Source: Channa striata | Taxonomy: Eukaryota > Chordata > Actinopteri > Anabantiformes > Channidae | Length of the DNA: 64,000 nucleotides | Direction: 5' to 3' | Assembly (NCBI GenBank): GCA_033026295.1 | Contig: CM065176.1 | Location: 6,457,705 to 6,521,704, forward strand | Part shown: positions 52,636 through 64,000 of the stretch, piece by piece | Layout: each line of letters starts with the position of its first letter | Numbering within the stretch: position 1 is the stretch's first letter | Made by a program: the position numbers and the translations under genes | Notes under the pieces: generated by a model | Database searches by the model: none | What the model was told of the DNA's origin: nothing | Seen by the model: only the letters and a program-made list of their open reading frames with translations

Positions 52636-54520
52636 ATGTTGGTCTGCAGCAGGTTTTAGATGACCATAAAATCAGTCTGAGGAGAAGATGTGAATGTGTG
52701 ACTGATGAAAGTGATGAAAAAGGAAGGGGAACCCCCCTCAACAGGATCTACACTGAGCTCTACATCACAGAGGGACAGAGTGAAGAAGTTAATACCCAAC
52801 ATGAGGTGAGGCAGCTTGAGAGAGCTTCCAAGATGAAAACCCTCCATGACACTCCAATTAAGTGCCACGACGTCTTTAAAACCTTACCTGACCAACAGAG
52901 ACACATCAGAGTGGTTCTGACCAACGGCGTCGCTGGTATTGGAAAAACCTTCTCAGTTCAGAAGTTCATTCTGGACTGGGCAGAGGGCTTGGAAAACCAA
53001 GATCTCAGTGTGCTGGTTGTGCTTTCGTTCAGGGAGCTAAACTTGATCAAAGATGAGCAGTACAGTCTTCTCATGCTGCTCCATGTTTTCCATCCAGCAT
53101 TACAGAAGCTCACAGCAGAGCAGCTGACTGTCTGTAAACTTTTGTTCATCTTTGATGGCCTGGATGAAAGCAGACTTTTCCTGGATTTCAACAACAGTGA
53201 GAGTGTGTCTGATGTCACACAGAAGTCATTGGTTGACGTGCTGTTGACAAACCTCATCAAGGGGAATCTGCTTCCCTCAGCTCTGGTCTGGATAACTTCT
53301 AGGCCTGCAGCAGCCAATCAGATCCCTCCTACATGTGTGGACAGGGTAACAGAAGTACGAGGCTTCACTGACACCCAGAAGGAAGAGTACTTCAGGAGGA
53401 GGTTCAGTGATGAAGAACTGTCCAGCAGAATCATGTCCCACATCAAGACATCTCAGAGCCTCCACATCATGTGTCAAATCCCAGTCTTCTGCTGGATCAC
53501 AGCTTCAGTTCTGGAGCACATGTTGACTACAGAGCAGAGTGGAGAGCTGCCCAAGACCCTGACTGACATGTACTCACACTTCCTGCTGGTTCAGACCAGG
53601 AGGAAGAAGAACAAGTATGATGAGGGGCATGAGACCAGTCCACAGGAGCTGACGGAGGCTGACAGGGAAGTTCTTGTGAAGCTAGGGAGGCTGGCGTTTG
53701 AACATCTGCAGAATGGAAACCTCATGTTCTACCAAGAAGACCTGGAGCAGTGTGGTCTTGATGTCACAGAGGCCTTGGTGTACTCAGGAGTTTGTACAGA
53801 GATCTTCAAAAGAGAGAGTGTGATCTTGCAGAAAACAGTCTACTGCTTTGTTCACCTGACCATTCAGGAGTTTATGGCTGCAGTTTACTTCTTCCACTGT
53901 TACACCAACAGGAACACATTTGTAATAGAAAAGTTTTTAAAAATAGATCATAGTGCTGATCTTGAAAAACATGACTATGACTATTTTGATTATGAGGAGC
54001 TTTATTATGATTATGAGGAAGATGAAGTGATAAGTGATAATGATAAGGACTTTTCTTTGATGGTCTTCCTGGGCAGAGTCTTGGGAAAAGCCTTGAAAAG
54101 TCAAAATGGCCATTTGGACCTGTTTGTTCGCTTCCTTTATGGCCTCTGTCTGGAGTCCAACCAGAGACTCTTAGGAGGTCTGCTCGGTCAGACAGAGAAC
54201 AGTTCAGAAATCATCCAGAGAGTCATCAACAATCTGAAGAGAAATAAAAAGAATATTGAAATCTCTCCTGACAGAAACATTAACATTTTCCACTGTCTGA
54301 TGGAGATGAAGGATCAATCAGTACATCAAGATATCAAAGAGTTCCTGAAGTCAGAGAACAGGTTACAGAAGAAACTCTCAGTGATCCACTGCTCAGCTCT
54401 GGCGTACATGCTGCAGATGTCAGAGGAGGTTCTCGATGTGTTGGACCTGGACAATTACAACACATCACAGGAGGGGCGACGGAGACTGATACCAGCCGTG
54501 AGAAACTGCAGAAAGGCCCG
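52636..54520 (+). CDS. NLR gene, FISNA-NACHT exon (NLRC3-like)
   Basis: A single 1.9-kb exon of about 628 codons with no stop. It starts with DVGLQQVLDDHKISLRRR and the fish-specific FISNA segment (TPLNRIYTELYITEGQSEEV), then NACHT: Walker A GVAGIGKT (52926-52949), Walker B KLLFIFDGLDES, sensor 1 SALVWITSRPAAANQIP, and winged-helix FVHLTIQEFMAAVYFF. The protein should be a cytosolic ATP-driven oligomerising sensor. A Tyr/Asp/Glu-rich insert lies at 53960-54050. The acceptor is a tandem CAG/TAG site (52632 or 52635), both in phase. The donor CCCG|GTAAGT leaves two bases over, matching every LRR exon. All key residues are kept, so the gene looks functional. Confidence 0.93.
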
Positions 54521-56098
54521 GTAAGTCCAGACGTGATCATTAACATTATAAAGTAACATAAAGATGAAGACTATCAGTATAGAAGTTCACATTTTACACA
54601 TCGCACATAAAATATTATATATTATCTACACACACAAGAGTAAAATACTTTTTAATAAAATCATATAAAAAAAATCACATTTCCATATTTTTTGTATTGT
54701 TGATAATCACTAAATGGTGGTGGTTTGTATATATGCTCATTACTTGCTTCATGTCCACTACACACAACATATTAAAGAGAGGTCAGTGTGTGTTTTTTTT
54801 CCTGATAAGACAACATGATTTTGGCTTTTGGGTCTTTGGTTGATGGAGATTCAATACATTTCCAGCAAAACTAATTTTTGAGCTTTAATAGTAAGAACTG
54901 TTCTTGTTCATGTAACGACAAGTTGTTCACCAACCTCAAGATCAGTTGTTGATTCCCCCCAGCTCCTTCAGTCCTGAACAAGAAATTGACCCCCAGGTTC
55001 TCCTGTGTCTAACTTAGAAAGTCACTGTGGATAAAGCATTTGATAAACAACTAAATGTAAATCACTCTTTGAGTTAAGAGAAGATGTGATGTCACCTTCG
55101 CTCTCTCGTATACTGAAGAAAACATGTTTCTCTCCTTAAGGATACTTTTAGTAATTTTCTGAATTAATTAGACCTCTGTTGTCCAAAAACGATAAAAATG
55201 TCTTTATTTGTAGAAACTTGATGGAGTTATTGAACAAAAAATGTTCAAATGCTCAGAATCATTGTTACATTTCTTGATTAAAACTTGATTAAAAATAGGG
55301 GTCTTGACTATTGAAGAAAAAGTTCTTGGACACATCTTCACTTGTGTTAGACTTGAGTTTTGACTGAGCCTTGTTTCAGCAAAAAAGGGTCCAAGGTGAA
55401 ATATGTTGAGAAAATATCAGCAGACATTTATGATGTTGAATCATCAGCTGCAGTTATTTTTGTATTTATCATCTGATTTACTCAGACAGCAGCTCACGCA
55501 GTAAAGACAGGTTAAAAAACAACTTGTCATGCAGATCAATTTTGTAGATGCAGATCAAATTCATTGACTGAGTGTTCATACAAAAACAGTTTTCCAGTGT
55601 TTCCACCATCTTGTGACAGTTCTAAAGGAGAGTTTAGAAAAGGCATTGGTCACAGGGTCAGTGCCAATCTTTGACCTCAGTTTGTCATTTTATTTTCATT
55701 TTCGTCATGAGATATGAACAATGGACAGGAGGAGCTCAGGTTTCAACCAGAAACATTAACAACTGACTTCCTACAGCTGCTCATGTTCGTGGTAAATGGT
55801 CTGCACTTATATAGCACGTTTCTATCTGTTGGTACTCAAAGCGCTTTACACTGCTTCTTATCTACCCATTCACACTCACAATCACACTCATTCACCAATG
55901 GGGGAGCTGCTATGCAGCTGCCCAACACTCACTAGGAGCAACTAAGTGGGGGTTCAGTTACTTGCTCAAGAACCAGAGGAGCCGGGGATCGAACAAACAA
56001 CTGTAGGATTGCTGGACACCACAGTCATCTGCTGAAAGGTTATTTTTATGATGTGCCAGGGTTTAGCAATGTTTAAATTTGATTTTGTCTTTCATCAG
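54521..56098. other. NLR intron before the first LRR exon
   Basis: 1.6 kb, AT-rich. It contains a dispersed fish repeat at 55788-55995 (GGTAAATGGTCTGCACTTATATAGCACG ... CTCAAAGCGCTTTACACTGC). No further LRR exon is seen. Confidence 0.55.
55788..55995 (+). repeat. Dispersed fish repeat (SINE/LINE-tail type)
   Basis: The sequence ATTTATATAGCACG ... CAAAGCGCTTTACA ... CACTCATTCACCAATGGGGGAGCTGC is a very common fish interspersed repeat. It has no coding capacity. Confidence 0.6.
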
Positions 56099-56272
56099 AC
56101 TTTCTCACTGTCAACTCTCAAAGACTCACTGTGAAGTTGTCGTCTCAGCTATGAAGTCTAACCCCTCCCATCTGAGAGAGCTAGACCTGAGTCTTAATGG
56201 CCTCCCACATTCAGGAATGAAGCTGCTGTCTGCCGGACTGGAGAGTTCAGAGTGTAAGCTGGAGACTCTGAG
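56099..56272 (+). CDS. NLR gene, LRR exon 1
   Basis: 174 nt between TTTCATCAG and GTCAGTG, in the same phase as all the others (one base completes the preceding codon, two remain). It encodes one LRR pair with SHCQLSKTHCEVVVSAMKSN, then SHLRELDLSLNGLPHSGMKL and LESSECKLETLR. It is the most divergent of the set (LSAGL instead of LCGFL). LRRs of this ribonuclease-inhibitor type form the sensing horseshoe. Confidence 0.88.
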
Positions 56273-56955
56273 GTCAGTGATTTCATCCAATCATGCAAAC
56301 TCAAAACTTTTTCAGATTTGTAGTTCAAATGTGTCAACATGTTTGACAAAATAAAGGAAAACTGACGTAATTATTTGGTGAATAAGAACGGAAAGTTGAA
56401 GAGAAATAATACATTTTCTGATGTAATTACACATTTTAGTCTGACACACCAGATGTTTGAAGTATTTTTTCTGGAGTCTGATTTGTCTCCATTAACAGGT
56501 GACACTCCCTATGTCCTTCCTGCCAGACAATGATTTCACTTTGTGTATAGACTAAATCAGTGAGCAGAAATATGATACTCCAGATATGGTACTAGGTTAC
56601 ATTTAGGATCAGAGAAGAGAACATCTATCTGACTTTGATCAGTCAACATCTGTTCCAGTTAGAAAGAGGATTCAGGAGGAAACTGAACTGAGTAATTAAT
56701 TCTTTTATAGTTTTATATCCAACATGTCTGATGTTACAGTAAATCCAGAGGTGAGTGAGGTCAGCAGCATCATCATTATGAATCAGCACTGACATGATAG
56801 ACGCATGAATGTTGTGGAGACATTTAGATGATGTCTGTAGAAGGCTGATCCACAATAATACAATGACAGTCACTCTCATTTTAGAGACACCATGATTAGC
56901 ACATATCTCACTGATAACTAATGATTTTTATTTATATCTTTCATTCATTATTCAG

Positions 56956-57129
56956 ATTGAGTGGCTGCAGTTTGTCAGAGATCAGCTGTGATTCTCTGGT
57001 GTCAGCTCTGAAGTCCAACCCCTCCCATCTGAGAGAACTGGACCTGAGTGGAAACGACCTGCAGGATTCAGGAGTGAAGCTGCTCTGTGGTTTTCTGGAG
57101 AGTCCAAACTGTCGACTGGAGGCACTGAG
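56956..57129 (+). CDS. NLR gene, LRR exon 2
   Basis: 174 nt after TTATTCAG and before GTCAGTC. It encodes LSGCSLSEISCDSLVSALKS, then LRELDLSGNDLQDSGVKLLC and LESPNCRLEALR. The intron after it carries the L2-like LINE fragment. Confidence 0.9.
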
Positions 57130-57777
57130 GTCAGTCAATTTGACTGACACTCTTTTGAGTTGTTTTTTTTTGCGAGATTTTTGATTTTAACATTTTGTTT
57201 GTTTAGTGCTCAACCTTTAATAAGTAAATTCTAAACTAATTTTATTTTTAAAACTCAAACACTCATTTCTGTTTTCTCAATAATCTGCCCAAAATTTTCT
57301 GTCTTATTGAATACATTTTTACTACTGCAAAAGACAGAAAACCTAGAACTTGTATTTGATTTAAATTAAGTAAAAAAAACAATAAAGCCAAAATGCTTTT
57401 TTTAAATTCATACCAGTGACTGGTCATTGCTGATTCTAGTCATATAAAAACAGTTGTATTTTTAATACAATAAGATAATAGTAATAAGATAAGTACCGTA
57501 ATAAGATAAATTATCTTGTTACATGGGTTTGCAAAGAACTAAATTGGTGTTTCAGTCCATGAAGTTTAAATTATATTAATTGGACATTTCTGATTAATAT
57601 AGTTTTTGTTCAGTTTAATCTGTGTTTAGTTTTGGATTTCCTGAGCTGTTTTGCAGGAGAAAGACCAGAACTAAGCAAGACCTTTATTCTGGATCAGTTC
57701 TGGTTCTTTCAAATTGAACCATTTCACTGATGAGTCAGTATTGTAGTAAGTTTTTAGTTTGTCATGTGTGATTTGAT

Positions 57778-58580
57778 CTATGAAACCTGATGAAACAAAT
57801 CAATCAATCAAACTACAAGCATGTCTAAAAGACATTAGGGACTGGATGACGTATAATTTCCTTCTTCTAAACTCAGATAAAACAGAAGCTATTGTTTTCC
57901 AACCATATTGTTACTTTAGATGACATAACTCTGGCTCCCAGTAGTACTGCAAGGAATCTCAGAGTCATTTTTGACCAGGATTTGTCATTTACCTCACGCA
58001 TAAAACAAATCTCTAGAACAGCCTTCTTCTACCTACGGAACATTGACAAAATTAGGAGCATCCCGTCTCACAGCGATGCTGAAAAACTGGTCCATGCATT
58101 TGTTACTTCTAGATTGGACTACTGTAATTGTCTACTTTCAGGCTGCCCCAGTAACTCTCTAAAAATCCTTCAATTAATCTGTGTCTTCTTTGTCCTGCAA
58201 TCGTCTTTCTCCCTCTCTGTCTCCCTCTCTCGGTCCCTGTCTTCAGGTGTCCCCGACTTTGGAGCTGTGTGTCTTCCAGTGCACAGCTACTGGTCCTACC
58301 AACCTGCCCAATGTTTTGTTGTTGCTTTTGTTGCTCTGTTCTTTTCTCTTTCCACTCAGCCCAACCGGTCAAGGCAGATGTCCGTCCACCCTGAGCCTGG
58401 TTCTGCTGGAGGTTTCTTCCATTAAAGGGAGTTTTTCCTCTCCACTGTTGCCTATGGCTGCTCAAGGGGGATTTGTTGGGTTTTGTGTAAATGTTTGTAT
58501 TGTCTTAACTTTATTATGTAAAGTGCCTTGAGATGACCTTGTTGTAAATTGGCGCTATAAAATAAAATTTAATTGGCTTG
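57778..58580 (+). pseudogene. L2/Rex1-like LINE fragment in an LRR intron
   Basis: The plus strand encodes TLDDITLAPSSTARNLRVIF and HAFVTSRLDYCNCLLSGCPS and then jumps (58177) to 3' UTR sequence ending CCTTGAGATGACCTTGTTGTAAATTGG. It is homologous to 29700-30900 and shares its insertion site with the remnant at 27780-28262 in the dead paralogue. Confidence 0.85.
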
Positions 58581-58810
58581 AATTGAAATGATTTTACGTT
58601 TCTCTTCTAATTCCAGAGGTGAGTGAGGTCAGCAGCATGTTATGAATCAGCGCTGAAATGAATAGACGCATGAATGTTGTAGAGACATTTAGATGATGTC
58701 TGTAGAAGGCTGACAGTATGATGATCCACAATAACATAAGGACAAAGTCACTCTACTCATTTTAGAGAAAATACCATGATTATAATTTATATCTTTGATT
58801 CTTTATTCAG

Positions 58811-58984
58811 ATTAAGTTACTGCAGTTTGTCAGAGATCAGCTGTGATTCTCTGGTCTCAGCTCTGAAGTCCAACCCCTCCCATCTGAGAGAACTGGACCT
58901 GAGTGACAACAACCTGCAGGATTCAGGAGTGAAGCTGCTCTGTGGTTTTCTGGAGAGTCCACACTGTCGACTGGAGGCACTGAG
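58811..58984 (+). CDS. NLR gene, LRR exon 3
   Basis: 174 nt after TTTATTCAG and before GTCAGTT. It encodes LSYCSLSEISCDSLVSALKS and LRELDLSDNNLQDSGVKLLC; nearly the same as LRR exon 2, implying recent exon duplication or conversion. Confidence 0.9.
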
Positions 58985-59079
58985 GTCAGTTTTTTGTCTA
59001 CCCAAACTTTGAAAAAAAAAAAATCTTAATAATTTAGTTTCAGATCAAAACATAAACACTTGTAAAAACAGACATTATC

Positions 59080-59580
59080 AACATTTGTTGAGAATACAAA
59101 CACTGAGCAGCTTCCCGTCCCTGCTGAAAAAAAGCGCCCCCACAACATGATGCTGCCACCGTCATGCTTCACGGTGGGGATGGTGTGTTCAGGGTGATGT
59201 GCAGTGTTGGGTTTCAGCCACACAGTGTTTTACAGTTAGGCCAGTTCAATTTTGGTCTCATCTGACACCTGTTTGCTGTCCCCCACATGGCTTGTCTCAA
59301 ACTGCAAACGGGACTTCTAATGGCTTTCTTCTTGCCACTCTTTCATAAAGGCCAGATTTGTTGAGTGGACCACTAATAGTTCTCCTGTGGACAGATTCTC
59401 CCACCTGAGGGCTGGATCTCTGCAACTCCTCCAGAGTTACCATGGCCCCCTTGGCTTTCTCTCTGTTTATTGCTCTCCTTGTCTGTTCATTTGAGGTGGA
59501 TGGCCGTGTCTTGTTAGGTTTGCAGTTGTGCATTACTCTTTCTATTTCGGGATGATAGATTGCACAGGGCTCCATTAGAC
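59080..59580 (-). pseudogene. Tc1/mariner transposase relic
   Basis: The minus strand reads VTLEELQRSSPQVGESVHRR, then ISGPLNKSGLYERVARRKPL (59575-59297), the Tc1 helix-turn-helix part, and after a gap HDGGSIMLWGRFFSAGTG (59223-59026), part of the catalytic domain. The terminal repeats are not clear and the middle is missing. It lies in the intron between LRR exons 3 and 4. Confidence 0.8.
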
Positions 59581-59781
59581 ATTCATTATGTGGGATATTT
59601 TATTATAATCTAAGCCTGCTTTAAGTTTCTCCACATCTTTCTCCCTGACTTGTCTGCTGTATTCCTTTGTCTTCGTGACACACAAGGACAAAGTCACTAT
59701 CATTTTAGAGAAAACACCATGATTAGGACAAATCTGACTGATAAGTAAAGATTTGATGTATATCTTTGATTCTTTATTCAG

Positions 59782-59955
59782 ATTGAGTGCCTGCAGTTTG
59801 TCAGAGGTCAGCTGTGATTCTCTGGTCCCAGCTCTGAAGTTAAACCCCTCCCATTTGAGAGAACTGGACCTGGGTTTTAACAAGCTGCAGAATTCAGGAG
59901 TGAAACTGCTCTGTGGTTTTCTGGAGAGCCCACACTGTCGACTGGAGATTCTGAG
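59782..59955 (+). CDS. NLR gene, LRR exon 4
   Basis: 174 nt after TTTATTCAG and before GTCAGAC. It encodes LSACSLSEVSCDSLVPALKL and LRELDLGFNKLQNSGVKLLC, with private changes (GFNKLQN). Confidence 0.9.
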
Positions 59956-60512
59956 GTCAGACACCATTCCTTGTTATGTGATAGTATTAATATGATCCAA
60001 ATGACACGAAATGCCTGTAATTGTTTAGTGGATTTCCACTGATTGTTGCCTGCACAACTAGCGTTCATTTGTTATTGGAGAGCATGAGTATGAGCGACAC
60101 ATGAGAGCAGGGAGGACAGATGTGTGTTGATGAGAACCAAAGTACTGCTGCAGAAAAACTGGATCTTTGTCCAATCACTACATTGTCTAATCAACTTGAG
60201 CCAAATCCAGATTCATGTCAGCAGGTGTTCTGTGAGATCCACTTTAGTTGCATTTCAAATGCGAGGACAAAGTTCCTCCTGTCCAGTGCTTGAAGACAGA
60301 CAGAGAGTATTAGTTTGAAAGTTTGATTGTTAGGAGGAGACAAGAGGTTGAAGTAAAGACAACTTTGAAATGTGCAAATGAAGAAATATGTTGAAGAATC
60401 CTGAGAGAAATTCTGGATCTCAGTTCTAGGTTAAATTCTCATCTTGGATCAGATGCAGCATTGGTGTCAAACAGGAACTTTGTCTTCTAAAGTTACATCT
60501 TTGATTATTCAG

Positions 60513-60692
60513 ATTGAGTGGCTGCAGTTTGTCAGAGGTCAGCTGTGGTCTATCTTCTCTGGTCTCAGCTCTGAAGTCCAACCCCTCCCATCTGAGAGAA
60601 CTGGTCCTGAGCTGGAACAGCCTGCAGGATTCAGGAGTGAAGCTGCTGTGTGGGTTTCTGGAGAGTCCACTCTGTAGACTGGAGACTCTGAG
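60513..60692 (+). CDS. NLR gene, LRR exon 5, two codons longer
   Basis: 180 nt instead of 174, after GATTATTCAG and before GTCAGTT. It encodes LSGCSLSEVSCGLSSLVSAL, then LRELVLSWNSLQDSGVKLLC. The two extra codons (in GLSSL) lengthen the loop between strand and helix; the phase is kept. Confidence 0.9.
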
Positions 60693-61568
60693 GTCAGTTC
60701 ACAGACTTTGAGATACTTTGAGATTGTTTTTTCTAAAACTGTATATAATAAATTGTTTAAGTTTGTTTTTTGGTGATCAAATGAAATTATCTTCTTTGGT
60801 TTGAGAAAACCTTAGTAAATTGTCATGATAAATGTTTGTTCAATGAAATTAAACTCTAACATGTGTTGATGTGCATATACACACCAAATTAAATTGAATG
60901 ACCCAATAAAAAGCAAACAGCTCCAGATACATTTTTAATGGTTTATTTAGGAAATTTTAGGAAATAGGTACAAGGAGTATAAATGATCAGCATCTGTCCA
61001 TAGGCCATACTTTTGAGTTGGAGAATAGTTTTGAGGTTTGACCATGTTAACTTTTGCTTTACAATATAACTGGTGTGAAACAAGCAAAAAGTAAAGTTTT
61101 ATTGCTTTGATTTACTGATGTGTTTACATTAATGCTGCTCTCTCTCTCTTTATTCACTCGCTATGTCACTCTACCACCACTACACTTGCTTTAGGCTGAG
61201 TTGGGGAGGAGGGTAATTAATCAGTGTATTATTGTTTGAACAGAGAAATCATACGGCCTTTAATAGCTCAGTGATGTTTATTTATAAGGAGTTGCTGCTT
61301 CATATTCTTGATGTAAAAGTAGGACTCGAGTCACCCACAACGTTGTGAAGGCATTAAGTTAGATTAAAAACAACCTTTTTAGTGGATCAGTTCTGGTTCT
61401 GATCAGATCAATTCCCCTGATTAATCAATGCAATGTAGTTTATTCTGTTATATGTGATTTCACATTTCTCTTCAATGTCACTCTACTAATTTTAGAGAAA
61501 ACATCACTGATTAGGGCATATCTGAGTAATTGCTAATGTTTGATCTACATCTTTGATTCCCTATTCAG

Positions 61569-61742
61569 CCTGAGTTGGTGCAATTTGTCAGATATTAGCT
61601 GTGATTCTCTGGTCTCGGCTGTGAAATCCAACCCTTCCCATCTGAGAGAACTGGACCTGAATGGAAACGACCTGCAGGATTCAACAGAGAAGCTTCTGTC
61701 CGATCTTATAGAGAGTCCACACTGTAGACTGGAGACTCTGAG
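61569..61742 (+). CDS. NLR gene, LRR exon 6
   Basis: 174 nt after CCTATTCAG and before GTCAGTA. It encodes LSWCNLSDISCDSLVSAVKS, then LRELDLNGNDLQDSTEKLLS and DLIESPHCRLETLR. It departs from the others in its second half (DSTEKLLSDLI), as last LRRs often do. Confidence 0.9.
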
Positions 61743-62901
61743 GTCAGTAGAGGGTTGGAGTCAGTCCATGCTGCTTTCAGCAGTATTGTACTCAATTCAG
61801 ATAGTATCACAGCAAAGATCCAGTTTTCTTCAAAACTCCAAACAGTAGCTCCTTTTCCTCACTGAAGCTTTGAGGGTAGAAATGGGGACAGGCTGCAGGA
61901 TTGGACAGAAAGATAGAGAGAGAGGACTGACATCATCAGAAATATATCGAGTATAAAAACAGTCTGTCTCATATGGTCAGATGGATTTCATGTTTGTTCT
62001 TAACTCTGTAAAATTTCTTATGAATTCTTATGAATGAATGTGGTGGAATAACAGTAACAGTCAGTATTGTCTAGATGAGCGTCCTGTCACACAGACTCAC
62101 AGAAGAGATAAGAAACCTTTATTCATCCCACAGTGGAGAAGTGTCCAAAGAACATGACTGCAGAGATGTTTGTTTTCTCATTAGTACGTTTTGCTGTGTT
62201 ATTTATTATTTAATGTAATTTGTGAGTGACTGATAGTTGAGGGTCTGTGCAGAGTGTGGTGACTGTAGCAGATGGTAGAAGAACATAGCAGAGCAGAGAG
62301 AGGAAGGACTGGCTGGAGCAGAGTGGGTTGACTTCACGTCGTGGGCTAGTGTTTATTTCACCTTCATATTACTGCCCACTAATGAAATCAATTTTTTAGT
62401 TCTTTTAAATTAAAGCTGGACTGACATTTGTTTCCTGTGCTGGTTTTTAAACATAGACCTGCAGAAGAAGAAAATAGAAAGTGACGTTTAAAGGGTTTAA
62501 TGTTACTACAAAGACATTGTAAACAATTTAAGATATGTTTCCCATAAACCGAGAAGATGAAAGGAAGTTTAGGAGATGTACAGTTGAAACGTTTAATGTT
62601 TGACTCTTTTCAGTCAGGTTGACAGAAAACTGATGACATTGTCCTATAGATATTTCATTCAAAGACTCCTCAAGTTTAAACTTTCCTCCTTTATGTCTCT
62701 AGGTTGGTTGTTGTCTCGTATTTTCTCTGCTGCTGGACAAACATTTGCTCTTTGAGGACAATAAAACTGTTTAGTTAGACTTTTGTCTGAGGGGGACCTT
62801 TAATGATAAGCATAGTAAAACCAGAATCATCACTGTTGTTAATAAAATCCACAAAATCTGATTTTCACAAATTTTGTGACTGATTTCATTTTTTCCCACA
62901 G
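61743..62901. other. NLR intron after the last LRR exon
   Basis: 1.16 kb with no LRR-like exon or recognised transposon. AT-rich. Confidence 0.45.
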
Positions 62902-62942
62902 CGTCAACAGCAGGGAGATCAAAGCTTCCAGAGACAAAACCT
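62902..62942 (+). CDS. NLR gene, possible short exon after the LRRs
   Basis: After a strong acceptor (TTTTTTCCCACAG) 41 bases read VNSREIKASRDKT in the phase left by the LRR exons, then donor CCT|GTGAGT. The outgoing phase is one base over. No matching next exon is seen before the window ends, so the gene's C-terminus (FIIND-CARD or B30.2 are the usual options) must lie beyond 64000 or be missing. Confidence 0.5.
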
Positions 62943-63400
62943 GTGAGTATTGACACAGCTTCTCCTATTCAGCAAAGCATAATAATAAAGTTGGATCCTT
63001 AAATAAACATGTTTTTATTTCATTACAAAGATACTGTGAATTTTAAACATCTGTGCTTATTTTAGCTTTTTTATGTGAAGGGAGTGTGTACAGTAATGTT
63101 TTCTGAAGCTGCAACTTATTTTTACATGTGTGAGGGTTGTTATTATCATTGTTTATTACTATTATTTTATTACCATAAATTGATCCCCAAAAAGAGTTTG
63201 CGAAAATGAATAAACAACAACAACTAAAACCTAGTCCTGCATGCATGAACAGGAGTCTTATTCAGATACAGTCACCAGAAAAATTAATGGCAGTGGTTGG
63301 AGGTTCCTGGGATTCTGCTTAAATTTGTCTTAAAATGTGATCTGATCTCCACCAAAGTCACAAATATCAACGCAATAGTTTTCAGCTGACACAAACAGTC
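62943..63400. other. Spacer after the last NLR exon seen
   Basis: AT-rich, no credible exon. The frames in both strands have no domain. Confidence 0.35.
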
Positions 63401-63404
63401 ATGA

Positions 63405-63850
63405 TCTTTCGTGTCTTTATTGAACACGCTGACACATCCCGGTCTACAGTCCCACCCTGTCTGAATTCGTCAACCATAGTCCCACTGCCAAAAAAGTCTG
63501 TTGTTGGCAGCCAACAACAGACTGGTCCAACGTTTGCATACAGAGTAGACAGATCTACAGGTGACGCTCTAGTCACAGCCCTTCACACCACATTGGTTCA
63601 TCTGAAGCACTAGGGGAGCTTTGCCAGATTCCCCATGATTGACTGGTGACCAGACTTTCTTTCTCTGGATAAAAAACTTCCTGTTAACTCGCTCCCAGAG
63701 TAGGGTAAGAGTAGGTCCTAGCATCACATCAGCCCTCAGACCCAGAGACCACAACATTCTCTGGGACCCCTCCCTCCCGAGGGCCATCAGCCGCTGAACC
63801 TCATGCAGAAACCACAGGACATTAAAACCTTATACAGGCTTAATAACTGT
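63405..63850 (+). pseudogene. LINE reverse-transcriptase fragment (jockey superfamily)
   Basis: The plus strand encodes STVPPCLNSSTIVPLPKKSV, FAYRVDRSTGDALVTALHTT and, in another frame, WIKNFLLTRSQSRVRVGPSI, which are RT finger and palm segments joined by deletions. A 3' region with no coding follows to the window end. Confidence 0.75.
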
Positions 63851-64000
63851 TTTACCGCAGAACCATAGTTGCACCAATGCTGTTAATATGTCCTAAATAT
63901 ATAACTTTTATTGCTACGTACAAATGCACCAGTAGAGTAGTGTTACCGGTTTCACTGTATACAAGCAACATTCATTTAGAAAGTTTCCTGCAAAAACGTG

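Noticed and set aside
63043..63246. Minus frame of 67 codons near the window end
   Set aside because: No homology that I can see, AT-rich, and no splice context on the minus strand.

Overview
The window is teleost fish genomic DNA. The evidence is a fish-type NLR gene (RING, FISNA-NACHT and a series of 174-nt LRR exons with GT/AG introns), fish LINE families (R4/Rex6-like, RTE, L2/Rex1-like), hAT and Tc1 transposons, a Ty3/Gypsy element and many tRNA-Pro genes. It looks like an expanding NLR/tRNA cluster that is rich in repeats, comparable in kind to the NLR- and tRNA-rich long arm of zebrafish chromosome 4. The species cannot be fixed from sequence reading alone.

Layout. 1-48.8 kb is almost entirely a mosaic of duplicated modules and transposon pieces. 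The core module is an exon-like 'unit A', then a tRNA-Pro gene on the minus strand, then a flank carrying a perfect CTCF-type motif. Full, truncated or inverted versions lie near 2.7, 5.6, 9.7, 20.5, 26.6, 36.4, 38.0, 43.1 and 45.0 kb. Other duplicated modules are B (8.8 and 38.4 kb), C (4.7, 25.6 and 42.2 kb), D (8.5, 18.2 and 23.2 kb), E (7.9 and 43.6 kb) and F (36.4 and 40.6 kb). Large insertions include a Gypsy element (12.7-18.0 kb), hAT derivatives (18.5 and 23.5 kb) and L2/Rex1-like LINEs (10.6, 20.6, 29.7 and 33.6 kb). An RTE LINE lies at 45.4-47.4 kb.

Scattered in the mosaic are remnants of inflammasome-type NLR genes: a CARD exon (9.85 kb) with a truncated duplicate, a FISNA exon fused to LRR-intron sequence (27.0 kb), and an apparently intact exon of the ZU5 half of a FIIND domain (28.9 kb). 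Together they suggest that NLRP1-like genes (NACHT-LRR-FIIND-CARD) existed here and were broken up.

49.5-63 kb holds one apparently intact NLR gene on the plus strand: a 5' exon preceded by a perfect interferon-stimulated response element, a RING exon, a 1.9-kb FISNA-NACHT exon, six LRR exons in matching phase, and a possible short following exon. The gene probably continues beyond the window. Its introns carry an L2-like LINE, a Tc1 relic and an RT fragment. The likely role is cytosolic immune sensing; the RING suggests ubiquitin-ligase output, but this is inferred from domains only.
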